The position numbers were made by a program, and so were the translations under genes. Under the pieces are notes generated by a model. The model was not told the origin of the DNA, searched no databases, and saw nothing but the letters and a program-made list of their open reading frames with translations. This document shows, in pieces, positions 10,363-21,896 of a DNA stretch of 42,933 nucleotides (position 1 is the stretch's first letter; the number at the start of each line of letters is the position of its first letter). Source of the stretch: an uncultured Mycoplasmatales bacterium (GTDB lineage Bacteria > Bacillota_I > Bacilli_A > Mycoplasmatales > Mycoplasmoidaceae); NCBI GenBank assembly GCA_949422915.1, contig CASPLF010000003.1:1-42933 (forward strand), written 5' to 3'.

Positions 10363-11780
10363 TGGAAAATAAAAAGAATAAAAGTTACTGAGTAACTTTT
10401 AAAGAAATCTTTACTAATATTAATGTAATCTCAGCGCTTGCGATTACTGCTTTATTATTAGTTTTCTTTCATTTTATTAGTACATTAACATTACCTTTTA
10501 TTAAATTACCAAGTAATTACCGTTCAAGCGGTTCATTCGCAGACATGATGAACTTGCTAGCGGGTGGTGGTTTAGCAAAGATGTCATGATTTGCAGTAGG
10601 AGTAGGTCCTTATATTACTGCACAAATTCTTGTGCAATTGTTATCAAGTGATCTAATTCCTCCAATGGCAAGAATGGCTAAACAAGGTGAACGTGGAAGA
10701 AGAAAACTAGAAATTATTACTAGAATCACCACTCTTCCTTTTTGTTTATTACAAGCATACGCTGTAGTTGCGATGATTTTGCAATCTGGTTCTTCATCAG
10801 GAACAACTGAAGGAATTACTATTTTTGGTCATTCTTCAATTAGTGAATTTTCAGCTGGAGAAATTGCTTCACTATTATTAATTTTTACTGGTGGAACATA
10901 TGTTTGTGTTTTTATTGGAGACATTATTACAAAACGTGGTGTAGGTAACGGAGTTACCTTATTAATCTTGAGTGGTATCGTTGGTTCAATTATTCCTGAC
11001 TTTACATATGCATTCCATTTTATTCAATCAAAGATTAATATGTCTGCGGCTACTTATCAATTAACAGTTGCATTATCTTACATCTTATATCTAGCATTCT
11101 TTGTTATAGTTTTAATGTTTGCTATTTTTATTAATGGTGTTACAAGAAAAATTCCAGTTCAACAAGTTGGACAAGGTTTAAGTTTTAAAACTAAAGATTT
11201 AGCTTATTTACCAATTAAACTTAACCCTGCAGGTGTTATCCCAGTTATTTTTGCTTCATCAATTATTACGATTCCTGGTACTATTGCCCAATTCTTACCA
11301 GAAGACAATGCAAAGTGAATATTACAAGATTACTTTACATTAAATTCATGAGTAGGAATGGCTTTATACTTTGTATTTATTATTCTTTTCTCTTTCTTTT
11401 ATTCATATGTTCAAATTAATCCAGCTCAGTTAGCTGAGAATTTTGAAAAATCAGGCAAGTTTATTCCTGGTGTTAAAAACGGAGAGGACACTGAAAAACA
11501 AATCACTAAAGTATTAGCAAGAATTAACTGAATAGGTGCACCATTCTTAGCAATTATTGCTATTTCTCCATATTTACTATCAAAAGTAACTGGTATTCCT
11601 TCTGGTTTATCATTAGGAGGAACAGGTATCATTATTATTGTTTCTGGTACATTAGAATTATGAAACTCAATTAAATCTGCTTCTACCACAAGTGGATATA
11701 ACGTTACAAGAACAAAAATCATTAGTACTTTTGAACAAGAACCAAATTCAACAAAAGGAGGTACAACAAGATTATGATAA
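10362..11780 (+). CDS. secY: protein translocase subunit SecY
   Basis: Hydrophobic multi-[43 protein letters not shown]=Trp; TAA at 11778-11780 overlaps adk start. Confidence 0.96.
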
Positions 11781-12391
11781 TTGTATTATTAGGAGCACCC
11801 GGAAGTGGCAAAGGAACATTATCTTCTAGATTAAAAAATGAACTAGGCTATGTTCATTTATCAACTGGTGACATGTTTAGAAAAATTCTAAAATCAGGTA
11901 CTGAATTAGGCAATAAAATTAATGCTATTATTCAATCAGGAAAATTAGTATCTGATGACTTAACTAATGAATTAGTTAAACAAGAATTATCAAATGTTCA
12001 TGCTGATAAAATTGTTTTAGATGGTTATCCTAGAACTGTAGAACAAGCTCAATTTTTAGACTCAATTGCAAAAGTAGACAAGGTTGTTCTAATTGATATT
12101 GAAAATGATGTTGTAATTAAACGTATTTCAGGACGTAGAATGTGTCCTAAGTGTAATTCAATTTATAACATTTATTTCAACCAACCAAAAGTAGAGAATA
12201 AATGTGATCTAGATGGTGAAACATTAATCACTAGAAAAGATGATAATGAAGAATCAGTAATCAAAAGATTAGCGGTTTATGATTCTCAAACTAAACCATT
12301 AATTGATTACTATGATCGCCGTCATATCTTGGTCAAATATGACGGTAACAAATCAATCGACCCAATTTTTGAGGCAATAAAAAAATTCTAA
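11774..12391 (+). CDS. adk: adenylate kinase
   Basis: [19 protein letters not shown]...STGDMFRKIL...DGYPRTVEQA; four-Cys LID (CPKCNSIYNIYFNQPKVENKCD). Confidence 0.96.
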   Translation: MIIVLLGAPGSGKGTLSSRLKNELGYVHLSTGDMFRKILKSGTELGNKINAIIQSGKLVSDDLTNELVKQELSNVHADKIVLDGYPRTVEQAQFLDSIAKVDKVVLIDIENDVVIKRISGRRMCPKCNSIYNIYFNQPKVENKCDLDGETLITRKDDNEESVIKRLAVYDSQTKPLIDYYDRRHILVKYDGNKSIDPIFEAIKKF

Positions 12392-13140
12392 TGATTTATT
12401 TAAAATCACAAGAAGATATTGCCAAGATTAAGCAAGCTGCTGAGATTTGAAAAAAAACTAGAGCAGTGTTAATTGAAGCCACTAAACCCGGAGTCAGCTT
12501 AATCACCCTTGATAGATTAGCAGACGAAACTATTTGTTCATATAATGCGACTTGTAGTTTCTACCAATATGAAAAATTTCCCAAACACATTTGTATTTCG
12601 GTAAATGAACAGCTAATCCATGGTATTCCTGGTAAATATGTTATTAAACCAAATGATTTAATAACATTTGATATCGGGGTAACCTATCAAGGCCATGTTT
12701 GTGATGCAGCATTTAGTTTGGTAGTTGCTCCTTCAAATAATGAAGAAGCTAATAGAATTAACAAAGTTACTTTGTTAGCTCTAGATGAATCTTTAAAACT
12801 AATAAAACCAGGTAACACTATTGGTGATATTGGTGCCAAAATTAGCGAAATCGCCACAACCTATGGTTATGAAGTAATAAAGGATTTTACTGGTCACGGA
12901 TGTGGAAACCACGTCCACGAAGACCCTCTTATCCCTTGTTATGGAAAACCTCATTCTGGTCTTACAATCAGAAAAAACATGGTGTTGTGCATAGAACCAA
13001 TGTTATTGACAGACACCGATCAATATATTATTGATCCAAAAAATGGTTGAACAGTAATTTCAAAAAATAAGAAACTTACTTGTCATTGAGAACATATGGT
13101 TCTAGTAACTGAAGAAGGATGTGAAATCCTTACAAAATAA
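12391..13140 (+). CDS. map: type I methionine aminopeptidase
   Basis: [16 protein letters not shown]...[21 protein letters not shown]...[14 protein letters not shown]...CIEPM; TGA=Trp. Confidence 0.95.
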
Positions 13141-13163
13141 AAGAAAGGAAAATAATTAAATTA

Positions 13164-13376
13164 ATGGCAAATGATGCAATAAAAATGGATGGAACTGTTA
13201 AGGAAGTGGTGAATGCTAATTCCTATAAAGTTCTATTACAAAATGGAATTGAAGTAATGGCTAGCGTGTCGGGTAAAATGAGGATGCACAAAATTCAGAT
13301 TTTACCAGGCGATATTGTCCAAGTTGAGTTAAGTCCATATGATTTAACACGCGGAAGAATTACTTACCGCCGTTAA
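13164..13376 (+). CDS. infA: translation initiation factor IF-1
   Basis: [65 protein letters not shown]. Confidence 0.96.
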   Translation: MANDAIKMDGTVKEVVNANSYKVLLQNGIEVMASVSGKMRMHKIQILPGDIVQVELSPYDLTRGRITYRR

Positions 13377-13383
13377 TTTTATA

Positions 13384-13389
13384 TATAAT
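13384..13389 (+). promoter_or_regulatory. candidate internal -10 box (TATAAT) upstream of rpmJ
   Basis: TATAAT 9 nt before ATG 13399; would give a near-leaderless transcript. Confidence 0.4.
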
Positions 13390-13398
13390 ATATAAACT

Positions 13399-13512
13399 AT
13401 GAAAGTTAGAGCATCTGTAAAACCAATCTGCAAAGATTGTAAAGTTATAAAAAGAAAAGGTCGTGTGATGGTAATTTGCAAAAATCCAAAGCACAAACAA
13501 AGACAAGGATAA
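13399..13512 (+). CDS. rpmJ: 50S ribosomal protein L36
   Basis: [37 protein letters not shown]. Confidence 0.97.
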   Translation: MKVRASVKPICKDCKVIKRKGRVMVICKNPKHKQRQG

Positions 13513-13531
13513 AAAGGAGAATTAATAATAA

Positions 13532-13906
13532 ATGGCACGTATATTAGGTGTAGATATTCCTAACAATAAAAAAGTTCCTTATGCCCTTGCTAGTATCTAT
13601 GGTATTGGCATCTCATTAGGAAAGAAAATTTGTGCTGAGGCACAAATCGATCCAGAAAAAAGAGTTAGCGAATTATCTGAAAAAGAAATAGCTGCTATCC
13701 GTGAAGTTGCTTTAAAATTAACAATTGAAGGTGACTTAAGAAGAGAAGTAGCAATGAACATCAAGAGATTGATGGAAATTAATTGTTATCGTGGTATTAG
13801 ACACCGTAGAGGTTTACCAACTCGTGGTCAACGTACAAAGACTAATGCTCGTACTCGTAAGGGTCCACGTAAGACAATTGCTAACAAGAAAGTGGAAACT
13901 AAATAG
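13532..13906 (+). CDS. rpsM: 30S ribosomal protein S13
   Basis: [26 protein letters not shown]...[36 protein letters not shown]. Confidence 0.97.
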   Translation: MARILGVDIPNNKKVPYALASIYGIGISLGKKICAEAQIDPEKRVSELSEKEIAAIREVALKLTIEGDLRREVAMNIKRLMEINCYRGIRHRRGLPTRGQRTKTNARTRKGPRKTIANKKVETK

Positions 13907-13918
13907 TAAAGGAGAGTT

Positions 13919-14332
13919 ATGGCAACAGTTAAACAAACAAACAAAAAAACTGCTACTAAAGCAAAAGCTAAGAAAAAAAGAAAACTTCCTAGCGTTAATG
14001 GAATTGCTCATATTCATTCAACAGTTAACAATACAATTGTTACTATTACAGATGAACAAGGAAATGCGATTTCATGATCATCAAGTGGAGTAATTGGTTA
14101 TAAAGGTTCTAAAAAATCTACTCCATATGCAGCAGGTATTGCTGCTACAGCTGCTGCAAAAGCAGCAATGGCTATGGGTTTAAAATCTATTAAAGTTGTA
14201 GTCAACGGAACAGGTCAAGGTAAGGATACTGCAATTAGAAGCCTTGCAGCAACAGGACTAGTAATTACAGAATTATCTGATGCAACACCATTACCACATA
14301 ATGGTTGCAGACCACCTAAAAAACCACGTTAA
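13919..14332 (+). CDS. rpsK: 30S ribosomal protein S11
   Basis: [45 protein letters not shown] (TGA=Trp)...[12 protein letters not shown]. Confidence 0.96.
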
Positions 14333-14349
14333 TTAAAAGGAGAATCACA

Positions 14350-15333
14350 ATGGAAAAATTTTTAAAATACACAATTAAACCAATTATCAATAATAAAGAC
14401 TCTAAAGAAACTTCATTTGTTTTACAACCATTAGAAAAAGGTTTTGGAACAACAATTGGAAACGCTTTAAGAAGAACATTATTATCAAACATCCCAGGAG
14501 CATCAATCTTTGCAATTAAAATCCCTGGAATTACTCATGAATTCCAAGCGATTAAAGGCATTAAAGAAGATGTTACTCAAATCGTTCTAAATTTAAAGAA
14601 TTTAGTTCTTAAAATTTCTGAATCTGCATTCAGTGATGAAGAATTAGCTTCAACTAAACTTGAACAATGACCAACTCTTCACATTTCTAAGAAAAAAGCT
14701 GGTGTAGTAACAGCAGCTGACATTGAAGTTCCAGTAGGAATGGAAGTTGTAAACAAAAACTTATACATCTGTACTATTACAGATGACAAAGCTTCACTTG
14801 ATATGGAAATTTATGCAACAAGAGGAAGAGGTTTTAGAACATTTGCTGAAAACCGTGAAATTGTTAACTCACTTTCAGTAATTGCAACTGATTCAAACTT
14901 CTCTCCAATTATCCAAGTTGGATACCATGTTGAAGATTACAAGATTTCAAAAACTGTAACTGGTGATTCATTAACTATGAATGTAGTAACTAACGGTTCT
15001 ATTGAAGCTACAAATGCAGTAGCACTTGCTGCTAAAATCTTATCTGAACACTTCATTCCATTAATTGACTTAGACGCTAAAGTTAAAGAAGTTGAAATTA
15101 TTAACCAACAAATTGAAGAACAAAAAGCAAACACTTTATCTATTGCTATTGAAGAACTTGATTTATCAGTTAGAAGTTACAATTGTTTAAAAAACTACGG
15201 TATTCACACAATCCAAGAATTAACTAACATGACTAAATCTCAAGTTGCTAAAATTAACAATTTAGGTAATAAGTCACTTCGTGAAATCCAAAAGAAATTA
15301 ACAGATTACGGATTAACATTCAAAACTGAATAG
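14350..15333 (+). CDS. rpoA: DNA-directed RNA polymerase subunit alpha
   Basis: [31 protein letters not shown]...; C-terminal domain [49 protein letters not shown]=Trp 14668. Confidence 0.97.
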
Positions 15334-15352
15334 GCACAAATAAGGAGTAAAT

Positions 15353-15712
15353 ATGTCTTTTATAAATAAAAAAGGAAAAACTTCTGCTTGAAGACAAATG
15401 GTAATTAGACAACAAGTAAGTGATGTATTCGCTTATGGTCAAATTACTACTACAATCACTAAAGCAAAAGAAACTCAAAAACATGTTGACCATTGTGTCA
15501 CATTAGGCAAGAAAAACACATTAGCATCAAAACGTGAGTTAAGAAGTATCTTACTTCCTAACAAAGAAAAGTCTGTTGATCAATTAGTTAAAATTATCGA
15601 AGACTACGCTAAGAAACAAGCTAATCGTAATGGTGGATACACTCGTGTTCTTAAATTAGGTAAAAGAGCAGGAGACAACACTGAAGAAGCAATTCTTGCT
15701 TTGGTAAAATAG
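15353..15712 (+). CDS. rplQ: 50S ribosomal protein L17
   Basis: KTSAWRQMVIRQQVSDVFAYGQITTTITKAKETQKHVDHCVTLGKK...RNGGYTRVLKLGKRAGDN. Confidence 0.96.
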
Positions 15713-15731
15713 TTTCACAAACTAAAAAAAG

Positions 15732-15760
15732 AAAGTTCATAGGGATCTATGAACTTTTTT
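15732..15760 (+). terminator. rho-independent terminator of the S10-spc-alpha superoperon
   Basis: AAAGTTCATAG-GGAT-CTATGAACTTTTTT: 11-bp stem followed by U-tract. Confidence 0.85.
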
Positions 15761-18044
15761 AATAAGAACTACGTTTTATACTATCTTTACGGTAGTAATA
15801 TAAACCTAAAAATAAAATTAAGACACCTATGGCTACAATTGTTAATAATCAATATTTATTTAATGATTCAGATGAATTGAATTTGTATTCAAAGTTAAGT
15901 GCAACATCTTGTTTTGAGAAATAATCAGTATAGTAAATTTGAGCCTTTAATATATTTTTTGAATCATTAGGAGTTAGTTTTATATCTAATTTATTAAGAC
16001 TAGTAAAGTCTATAGAAGTATTTATAAAATTATTAATGAATATATCTTCGGTAATACTACTTGGTTTATTTCTACTTAATGATTTAGATAGTTTATTATT
16101 TTGTTTAATATAGTATGGTTCTAAATTTTTTATTTCAAAATTAATATCTTTTAATGAATCATAAAAATCAGGATTATCACTTTTGCACAATTTAATATTA
16201 GCAATTCCTTTTTCTTCATTTTCGTAATCAATTGAGAAATTTGAGCAATTCACAATGTTAGGATCGAAGTTATTAGCATCAAGAATATGCTTTATTTTGC
16301 TTTCATCTAGTTGAGGAGTATAAATCATTGACTCAAACAAATTCGCGTCAAATTGAGCGTGTTTAATGTCGGGTTTTTTCATACCACCATAAATAATTTC
16401 TTTATTGTTATCATTAATATTTAAATCAATCATGATCCTTCCGTTTATCTCATCACGCGTAATCTTATACATCGATGAATCTAAAACACTTCCCTTTAAT
16501 TTATCATTGTAATTGTCAGTGACACTTACAAATTTGTCCAAGACTTCATTGTCAGTTAGATCATATGGATAGTCTTTTGCTAACTCTTCTGGATAATAAG
16601 AAATAAATCAAGCATCTTTAATGAATGGTTTTGACAATATATAAGAGTTATTTTTATTTTCAATAAAAATACTACAAACGCTAATAGTGTCTTTTTGGTC
16701 TGGACCTACATAATTGTTAACATCTGAATATTCATTTTCAATTAGTTTATCTAATTTGAATTCATAATTTCCATCAATATTTTTTGTTAAATTAATTTTC
16801 TTTCCTTCTTTTAATTCTTTGTTTGAAATATTTGTTATTTCTTTTTTATATTTTTGTGGATTTTCTTTGGTAGGAATTTCATATTCTAATTTAATAGAAG
16901 TAAAGTCTTGCAGATACTTGCAAGTTTCATATGGGTTGCAACCAACATCAAGCTGATATTTTTCTAATAAATCATATTCATTAGAAACATGTTTATTAAT
17001 ATATGTTTGCATTTGTTCAATGTTATCACAGTTAATTACTTTAGTGAATATATCTTTAAAATTGTCATAACCAATTTTGTATTGATTGATTCCATCAATC
17101 ATAATTTGTTTAACATTGCCAGAATATTCAGTTCAATCAATTTGATTGAATCATTCATTTCTAATTTTTATTTTCTTAGATATATCAATAAACTCATTAT
17201 TTAATTTAATGGTAATTGTTCCATTACTATAGTTTGGTTCACAAATGCAAATTAGATCAGAGACATCATATCTATTTATCTTAGGGGCATCATTCTGAGT
17301 GTTTAACAAAGATAAATTATCTTTAGTTTTTTGTCCAGTTAATGATCATAAAAACCTTGTGACATAGTTATGAAAAACATAAATATATTGACATTCTTTT
17401 AATTTACTATATGGAATCCCAAAGAAATCAAAATTTTTATTATTAAAATTTTTATTAAATCCAACGTTAAGATTAACATCTTTTGCACTTTGAAATTCAT
17501 ATGCTTTATTGCTTCCGTATTGGAAAACAACTTTACCGTTAATAGAATGATATCCTACATTGTGAGGTCAAACTTCTGTATTTTTTAAATACAGATTTGT
17601 GTCATCAACACCTCATTTAATGTTGTTGACAGATTTAACTTCTAAATAATCTTTGTATGGAAGTGATCAATCTTGAACTCTTTTATCTTTATCATAATTT
17701 AAATTACCAAATTTAAATGAACCAGTATTTTCTGATAAATCTGGTTTAGTTGTTTGAGTTATCGACTTTATAACATAATCTCCATTTAATTCATCTAAGT
17801 AGTCAGATGCAAACATTCTTTTAAATGTTTGTTCAAATTCAATATTATGATCAATCACTCCATATACTCCTACATCTCAACCTATTCCATGTCATGCATT
17901 AATTTGTGTAGCAGAACTATGACATATTTGATCAGTAGGGTTTTGTTCATCTTGATTCAAGACTAAACTAGTATTGTTATTTAAAACCGGTTGTGGTATT
18001 GAACCTATAAGTGGTAAAACAGAAAAAAGTGCTTTTATTTTCAT
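15759..18044 (-). CDS. large surface protein with N-terminal signal peptide and single C-terminal transmembrane anchor; function unknown
   Basis: Code-4 reading joins three ORF-track fragments: MKIKALFSVLPLIGSIPQPVLNNN...INAWHGIGWDVGVYGVIDHN... to ...NKYWLLTIVAIGVLILFLGLYYYRKDSIKRSSY*. 762 codons; no lipobox Cys. Confidence 0.85.
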
Positions 18045-18245
18045 TATTTGTCCTTTCATATATATACCTATGCTTTAAAGAGGCTATTTTTGTAAAAAAG
18101 TTTTTTGACTTGTTCAAAAACCCTTGTATTTTCAAGCGAATATGAATAAAAAAATTTTTTCAAATTTTCTAATTTAGAATTAAAATTATTAAATTTTAAG
18201 GTGTTAAGTTTTGAATATGGTTTCTACACTATAATTAATTTACTT

Positions 18246-18322
18246 GCACCTATAGCTCAGCTGGATAGAGCACAAGTTTCCTAAACCTGGGGTCGAAGGT
18301 TCGAATCCCTCTAGGTGCGCCA
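18246..18322 (+). tRNA. tRNA-Arg (anticodon CCU)
   Basis: Cloverleaf GCACCTA/TAGGTGC acceptor, GCTC/GAGC D stem, anticodon loop TTCCTAA, TTCGAAT T loop, encoded CCA. One A-C mismatch each in anticodon and T stems. Confidence 0.9.
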
Positions 18323-18339
18323 AATAAAATTAATTAGAA

Positions 18340-18367
18340 GTCTTTATCAAATGATAAAGGCTTTTTT
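18340..18367 (+). terminator. terminator downstream of tRNA-Arg
   Basis: GTCTTTATCA-AA-TGATAAAGGC followed by TTTTTT. Confidence 0.75.
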
Positions 18368-18386
18368 ATTACTATAATTTTTATAT

Positions 18387-18935
18387 ATGAGCAAGAAGTT
18401 TGTGGAAAACAAAAAACATGGTTATATAGCAGGTGCAATGTTTAGTGAAGCTGAAATTGCGCAACGTAAAAAAGAAGGTAAACAGTTAAATGCAAAAACT
18501 GATATCAATTGGTATAACCCAATTGAAGCACCATTTAATGATAAATCTACTTTACCTTCTGCATCAGATATTTTCTGAGGAGACACTAAAGAAGTATTAA
18601 AAAGTGAGTATATTATTGCTGATTTAAGCAATATGGATCCAGGGTTATGTTATGAATTAGGGATTGCTTGAGCTGTTAACTACATTAGAGATATTCTTAA
18701 AAGAAATAATAAACAAGCTGCAGATTTATTGGAAAAATATAGAATTAGAAGTAAAAAAATAATTGGTGTTTCAAGTGATATCAGACAAAAAACAGCTAAT
18801 AAATATGAAGACTATTTAGTCCCTTATGGACTAAACCAATATGTTGTTGGTGGAATATTAGATCAAGGAAAAATTGTTCATTCATTTAAAGAAGCATTAG
18901 AAATGCTAATGAATGAAAAACCAGCTAAAAAATAA
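18387..18935 (+). CDS. putative nucleoside 2-deoxyribosyltransferase-like protein
   Basis: YIAGAMFSEAEIAQRKKEG...WGDTKEVLKSEYIIADLSNMDPGLCYELGIAWA (deoxyribosyltransferase-like motifs); two ORF-track fragments joined by TGA=Trp. Confidence 0.7.
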
Positions 18936-19785
18936 TTTCTTTATTTGAATTTCAAATAAATAAGCATCTTCATTTACCAGAATAATCTTTTAAGAACTGG
19001 TAATGGAGATTTTTATTTTTTAAATAAGACTCTAATATATCTTTTTGAGTAGAAGAAATTTCAAAAGCCATTAAGAAATTATTTTTATTATTTATTAATT
19101 TCTCATAGTTATCTATTACTTTGTAATAGAATTCGTTAGGATCATCAGAATTGATGAAACTAATTCTATTTTCATATTTAGTCATAGTCTCATCTAATTC
19201 GTTTAATGCGACATAAGGCGGATTCATGATGATGACATCAAACTTTAATTTGTTATTAATAATTGAATCATAGTAGTCTCCATTAATAACATTAATGGAT
19301 AAATTATGTTTTTGAGAGTTATGTAATGTATTTACACATGCTATTTCATTAATATCAATTGCAAAAACATTTGCATTATTAAATTTTGATTTTAAATAAA
19401 CTGGAATATTACCTGTTCCGCAACATAGATCGACCAAATTAAAGTTATCTTGTTTAGAAAATATTTGATTGATTATTTTTTCTGCATTGATACATAACAG
19501 TTCTGTTTCATTTCTAGGAACTAATATTCCGTCATATATGTCTAGATCTAAATTAATAAATTTAGTTTTTTTAATAATATGACCTAATGGTTTTTTGTCT
19601 ATAAAATATTGATTTGCAAACAAAATTAATGTTGCAAAATCAAAATCAATTTCGTCATTTCTTTTATTTATAAAATCTTCTTTAGATTTTACAGATTTTG
19701 ATAAATAAAAAACAAGTTCATAAATAACTAAATCATTATTTGAATATTTACTTTTAATTTCATTAAAAGCTTGAAAGAATGTCAT
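18925..19785 (-). CDS. prmC: peptide chain release factor N5-glutamine methyltransferase
   Basis: VDLCCGTGNIPVYL...FDVIIMNPPYV (NPPY motif); next to prfA. Code-4 reading extends past TGA at 18970 to TAG at 18925-18927. Confidence 0.92.
18940..18960. terminator. symmetric hairpin between convergent genes (inside prmC 3' end), possible bidirectional terminator
   Basis: TTTATTTGA-ATT-TCAAATAAA perfect inverted repeat. Confidence 0.4.
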
Positions 19786-19786
19786 C

Positions 19787-20866
19787 TTAGATTTTTAATT
19801 CTGTCATTAGACGAGTTTGTTCGTCAGCAATTAATTGATCAATAATTTCATCTAAGTTACCTTGCATGATTTGATCTAACTTATTTAAAGTTAATCCAAT
19901 TCTATGATCAGTAATTCTGTTTTGTGGATAATTGTATGTTCTAATTTTTTCAGAACGATCTCCAGTTCCTACTTGAGATTTTCTCATAGAAGAAATTTTT
20001 TCGTTTCTTTCATCTTCTTGTTTTTGTCATAATTTGGCATACAACATTTTCATACAAGCATCTCTATTTTCAAATTGAGATTTACCTTCTTGACAACTTA
20101 CTACAACACCTGTTGGAATGTGTGTAATTCTAACAGCAGATTCAGTTCTGTTAACGTGTTGACCACCAGCTCCTGAAGCACGATAAGTGTCAATTCTTAA
20201 ATCCGCAGGATTTATTTTAACATCCACTGCATCAAATTCTGGTAACACAGCAACAGTTATTGTAGAAGTGTGAACTCTACCTTTTGATTCTGTAGCTGGT
20301 ACACGTTGCACACGGTGCACACCAGATTCAAATTTCATTTTTGAATAAACTTCTTCACCTGAAATGTTAAAGAAAATATAGTCATAACCACAAGAGTTTT
20401 GAGAGATATCCATGATCTTAACTTTTCATCCTTGTTTATCAGCATACCTTTTATACATATCAAAAACATCCGCTACAAAGATACCAGCTTCATCTCCACC
20501 AGCTCCTGGTCTCATTTCAACAATAACATTCTTTTCATTGTTAGGATCAACTGGAAGTAATAAAATTTTTATTTCTTCTTCCAATGTTGGTATTTTAGAC
20601 TTGATTTCATCAAGTTCTAATTTAGCTAATTCTACTAAATCTTTATCTGTTTCAGATGAAACAATTTTTTCATCTTGAATACCATTGTCAATTAATTTTT
20701 TGTATTCATTAAACTTTTCATAAATAGGAGTAGTATGTTTAATTTGACGGTTAATGTCAGTTAATTGACTAACAGGAAGATTTGCAGATTCTAACTTTTG
20801 GTTTAGTTCTACAAATTTCTTAGCTATTGATTCTAGTGATTCAAATAATCGTTTGTTATATTCCAT
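19787..20866 (-). CDS. prfA: peptide chain release factor 1
   Basis: [13 protein letters not shown]..., [55 protein letters not shown]; three fragments joined by TGA=Trp. Confidence 0.96.
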
Positions 20867-20946
20867 AATAAAATAAAAAATCCTCTAACACTATACAAAT
20901 AGATAAACATCTATTTAATAATAGAGATAGAAGATTGCTAAAGGTG

Positions 20947-21258
20947 TTATTTTTCTACTGAGTTTAATTGATCAAGCGAAATTGCATTTTTCTTGTTAGA
21001 TGTTTTTCTAACTTTTGCTGCTTTAGTTTTCTTTGTTGTACTTGTAACTTTTCCAGCTTCAAATTTCTTAGAAAGTTTTTCAGCACGACCTTTAACCTTT
21101 TGATCAGACAATCCACCTTTGTAAAAAGGGTGGCAATTAGAACAAACATCAAGAGTTACTAAGTCAGCTTTGTTAGTTGACAAAATAACAAATTCAGCTC
21201 CGCATGAAGCACATTTGAACTTAGTTGGCTTTAAATTTGGTTGAATCTTTTTGTTCAT
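20947..21258 (-). CDS. rpmE: 50S ribosomal protein L31 (Cys-containing type)
   Basis: MNKKIQPNLKPTKFKCASCGAEFVILSTNK..LDVCSNCHPFYKGG plus Lys-rich tail. Confidence 0.93.
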   Translation of the reverse strand: MNKKIQPNLKPTKFKCASCGAEFVILSTNKADLVTLDVCSNCHPFYKGGLSDQKVKGRAEKLSKKFEAGKVTSTTKKTKAAKVRKTSNKKNAISLDQLNSVEK

Positions 21259-21339
21259 ATAGAAATATATTATATTAAATATTGGAAATGTGTATAATAT
21301 TTATGCAATTATCTTAATATTTAATTTTAATATTAATAC

Positions 21340-21888
21340 ATGGAACCTAAACAATCTTGAATATTACCAGATTCAAATAAAGTTTTAAGAAGTATTTGTT
21401 CAAATTTAGAGTTACCTCTAAAAGAACCTGATCTTTCTTATGTTAACAAGATGAAAGATTACATTGATGCTTGCTACAATAACGATGAAGAAAAGTATTG
21501 TATTCGTCCAGGTATTGCAATAGCTGGACCACAAGTTGGATTAACAAAAAGAGTAATTTATGTTAATTTTGATTTTGGTAATGAACATTATCAATATTTA
21601 TTGGCTAATCCTCAAATTGTTTCACGTTCATTAGGAATTGTATATCTTTCAAATGGTGAAGGATGTTTAAGTGTAGAACAAGAACATGAAGGAATTGTTC
21701 CGAGAAATAAAAAGATAGTTGTTGAAGCATATGATTTATTAAATAATAAACCAATCACTATTAATGCAGATGGAGTGTTGTCAATTTGTTTGCAACATGA
21801 AATTGACCATCTTGATGGTGTGTTATATTATGATCATATAAATAAAAACGATAAATATCACGTTGAACCAAACTGAATTAAAATATAG
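21340..21888 (+). CDS. def: peptide deformylase
   Basis: PGIAIAGPQVG, EGCLS and QHEIDHLDG motifs; start MEPKQSWILPDSNKVLRSI with TGA=Trp. Confidence 0.95.
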
Positions 21889-21896
21889 GAGAACAT

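Noticed and set aside
13791-14093. Plus-strand ORF across rpsM/rpsK
   Set aside because: Out-of-frame overlap with two clear r-protein genes.
18148-18160. A7T6 tract upstream of the minus-strand surface protein as a phase-variation tract
   Set aside because: Short and typical of the AT-rich background; not placed between clear promoter hexamers.
20897-20916. Hairpin AAATAGAT-AAAC-ATCTATTT between rpmE and prfA as terminator
   Set aside because: No U-tract on the minus strand; could be incidental in AT-rich sequence.
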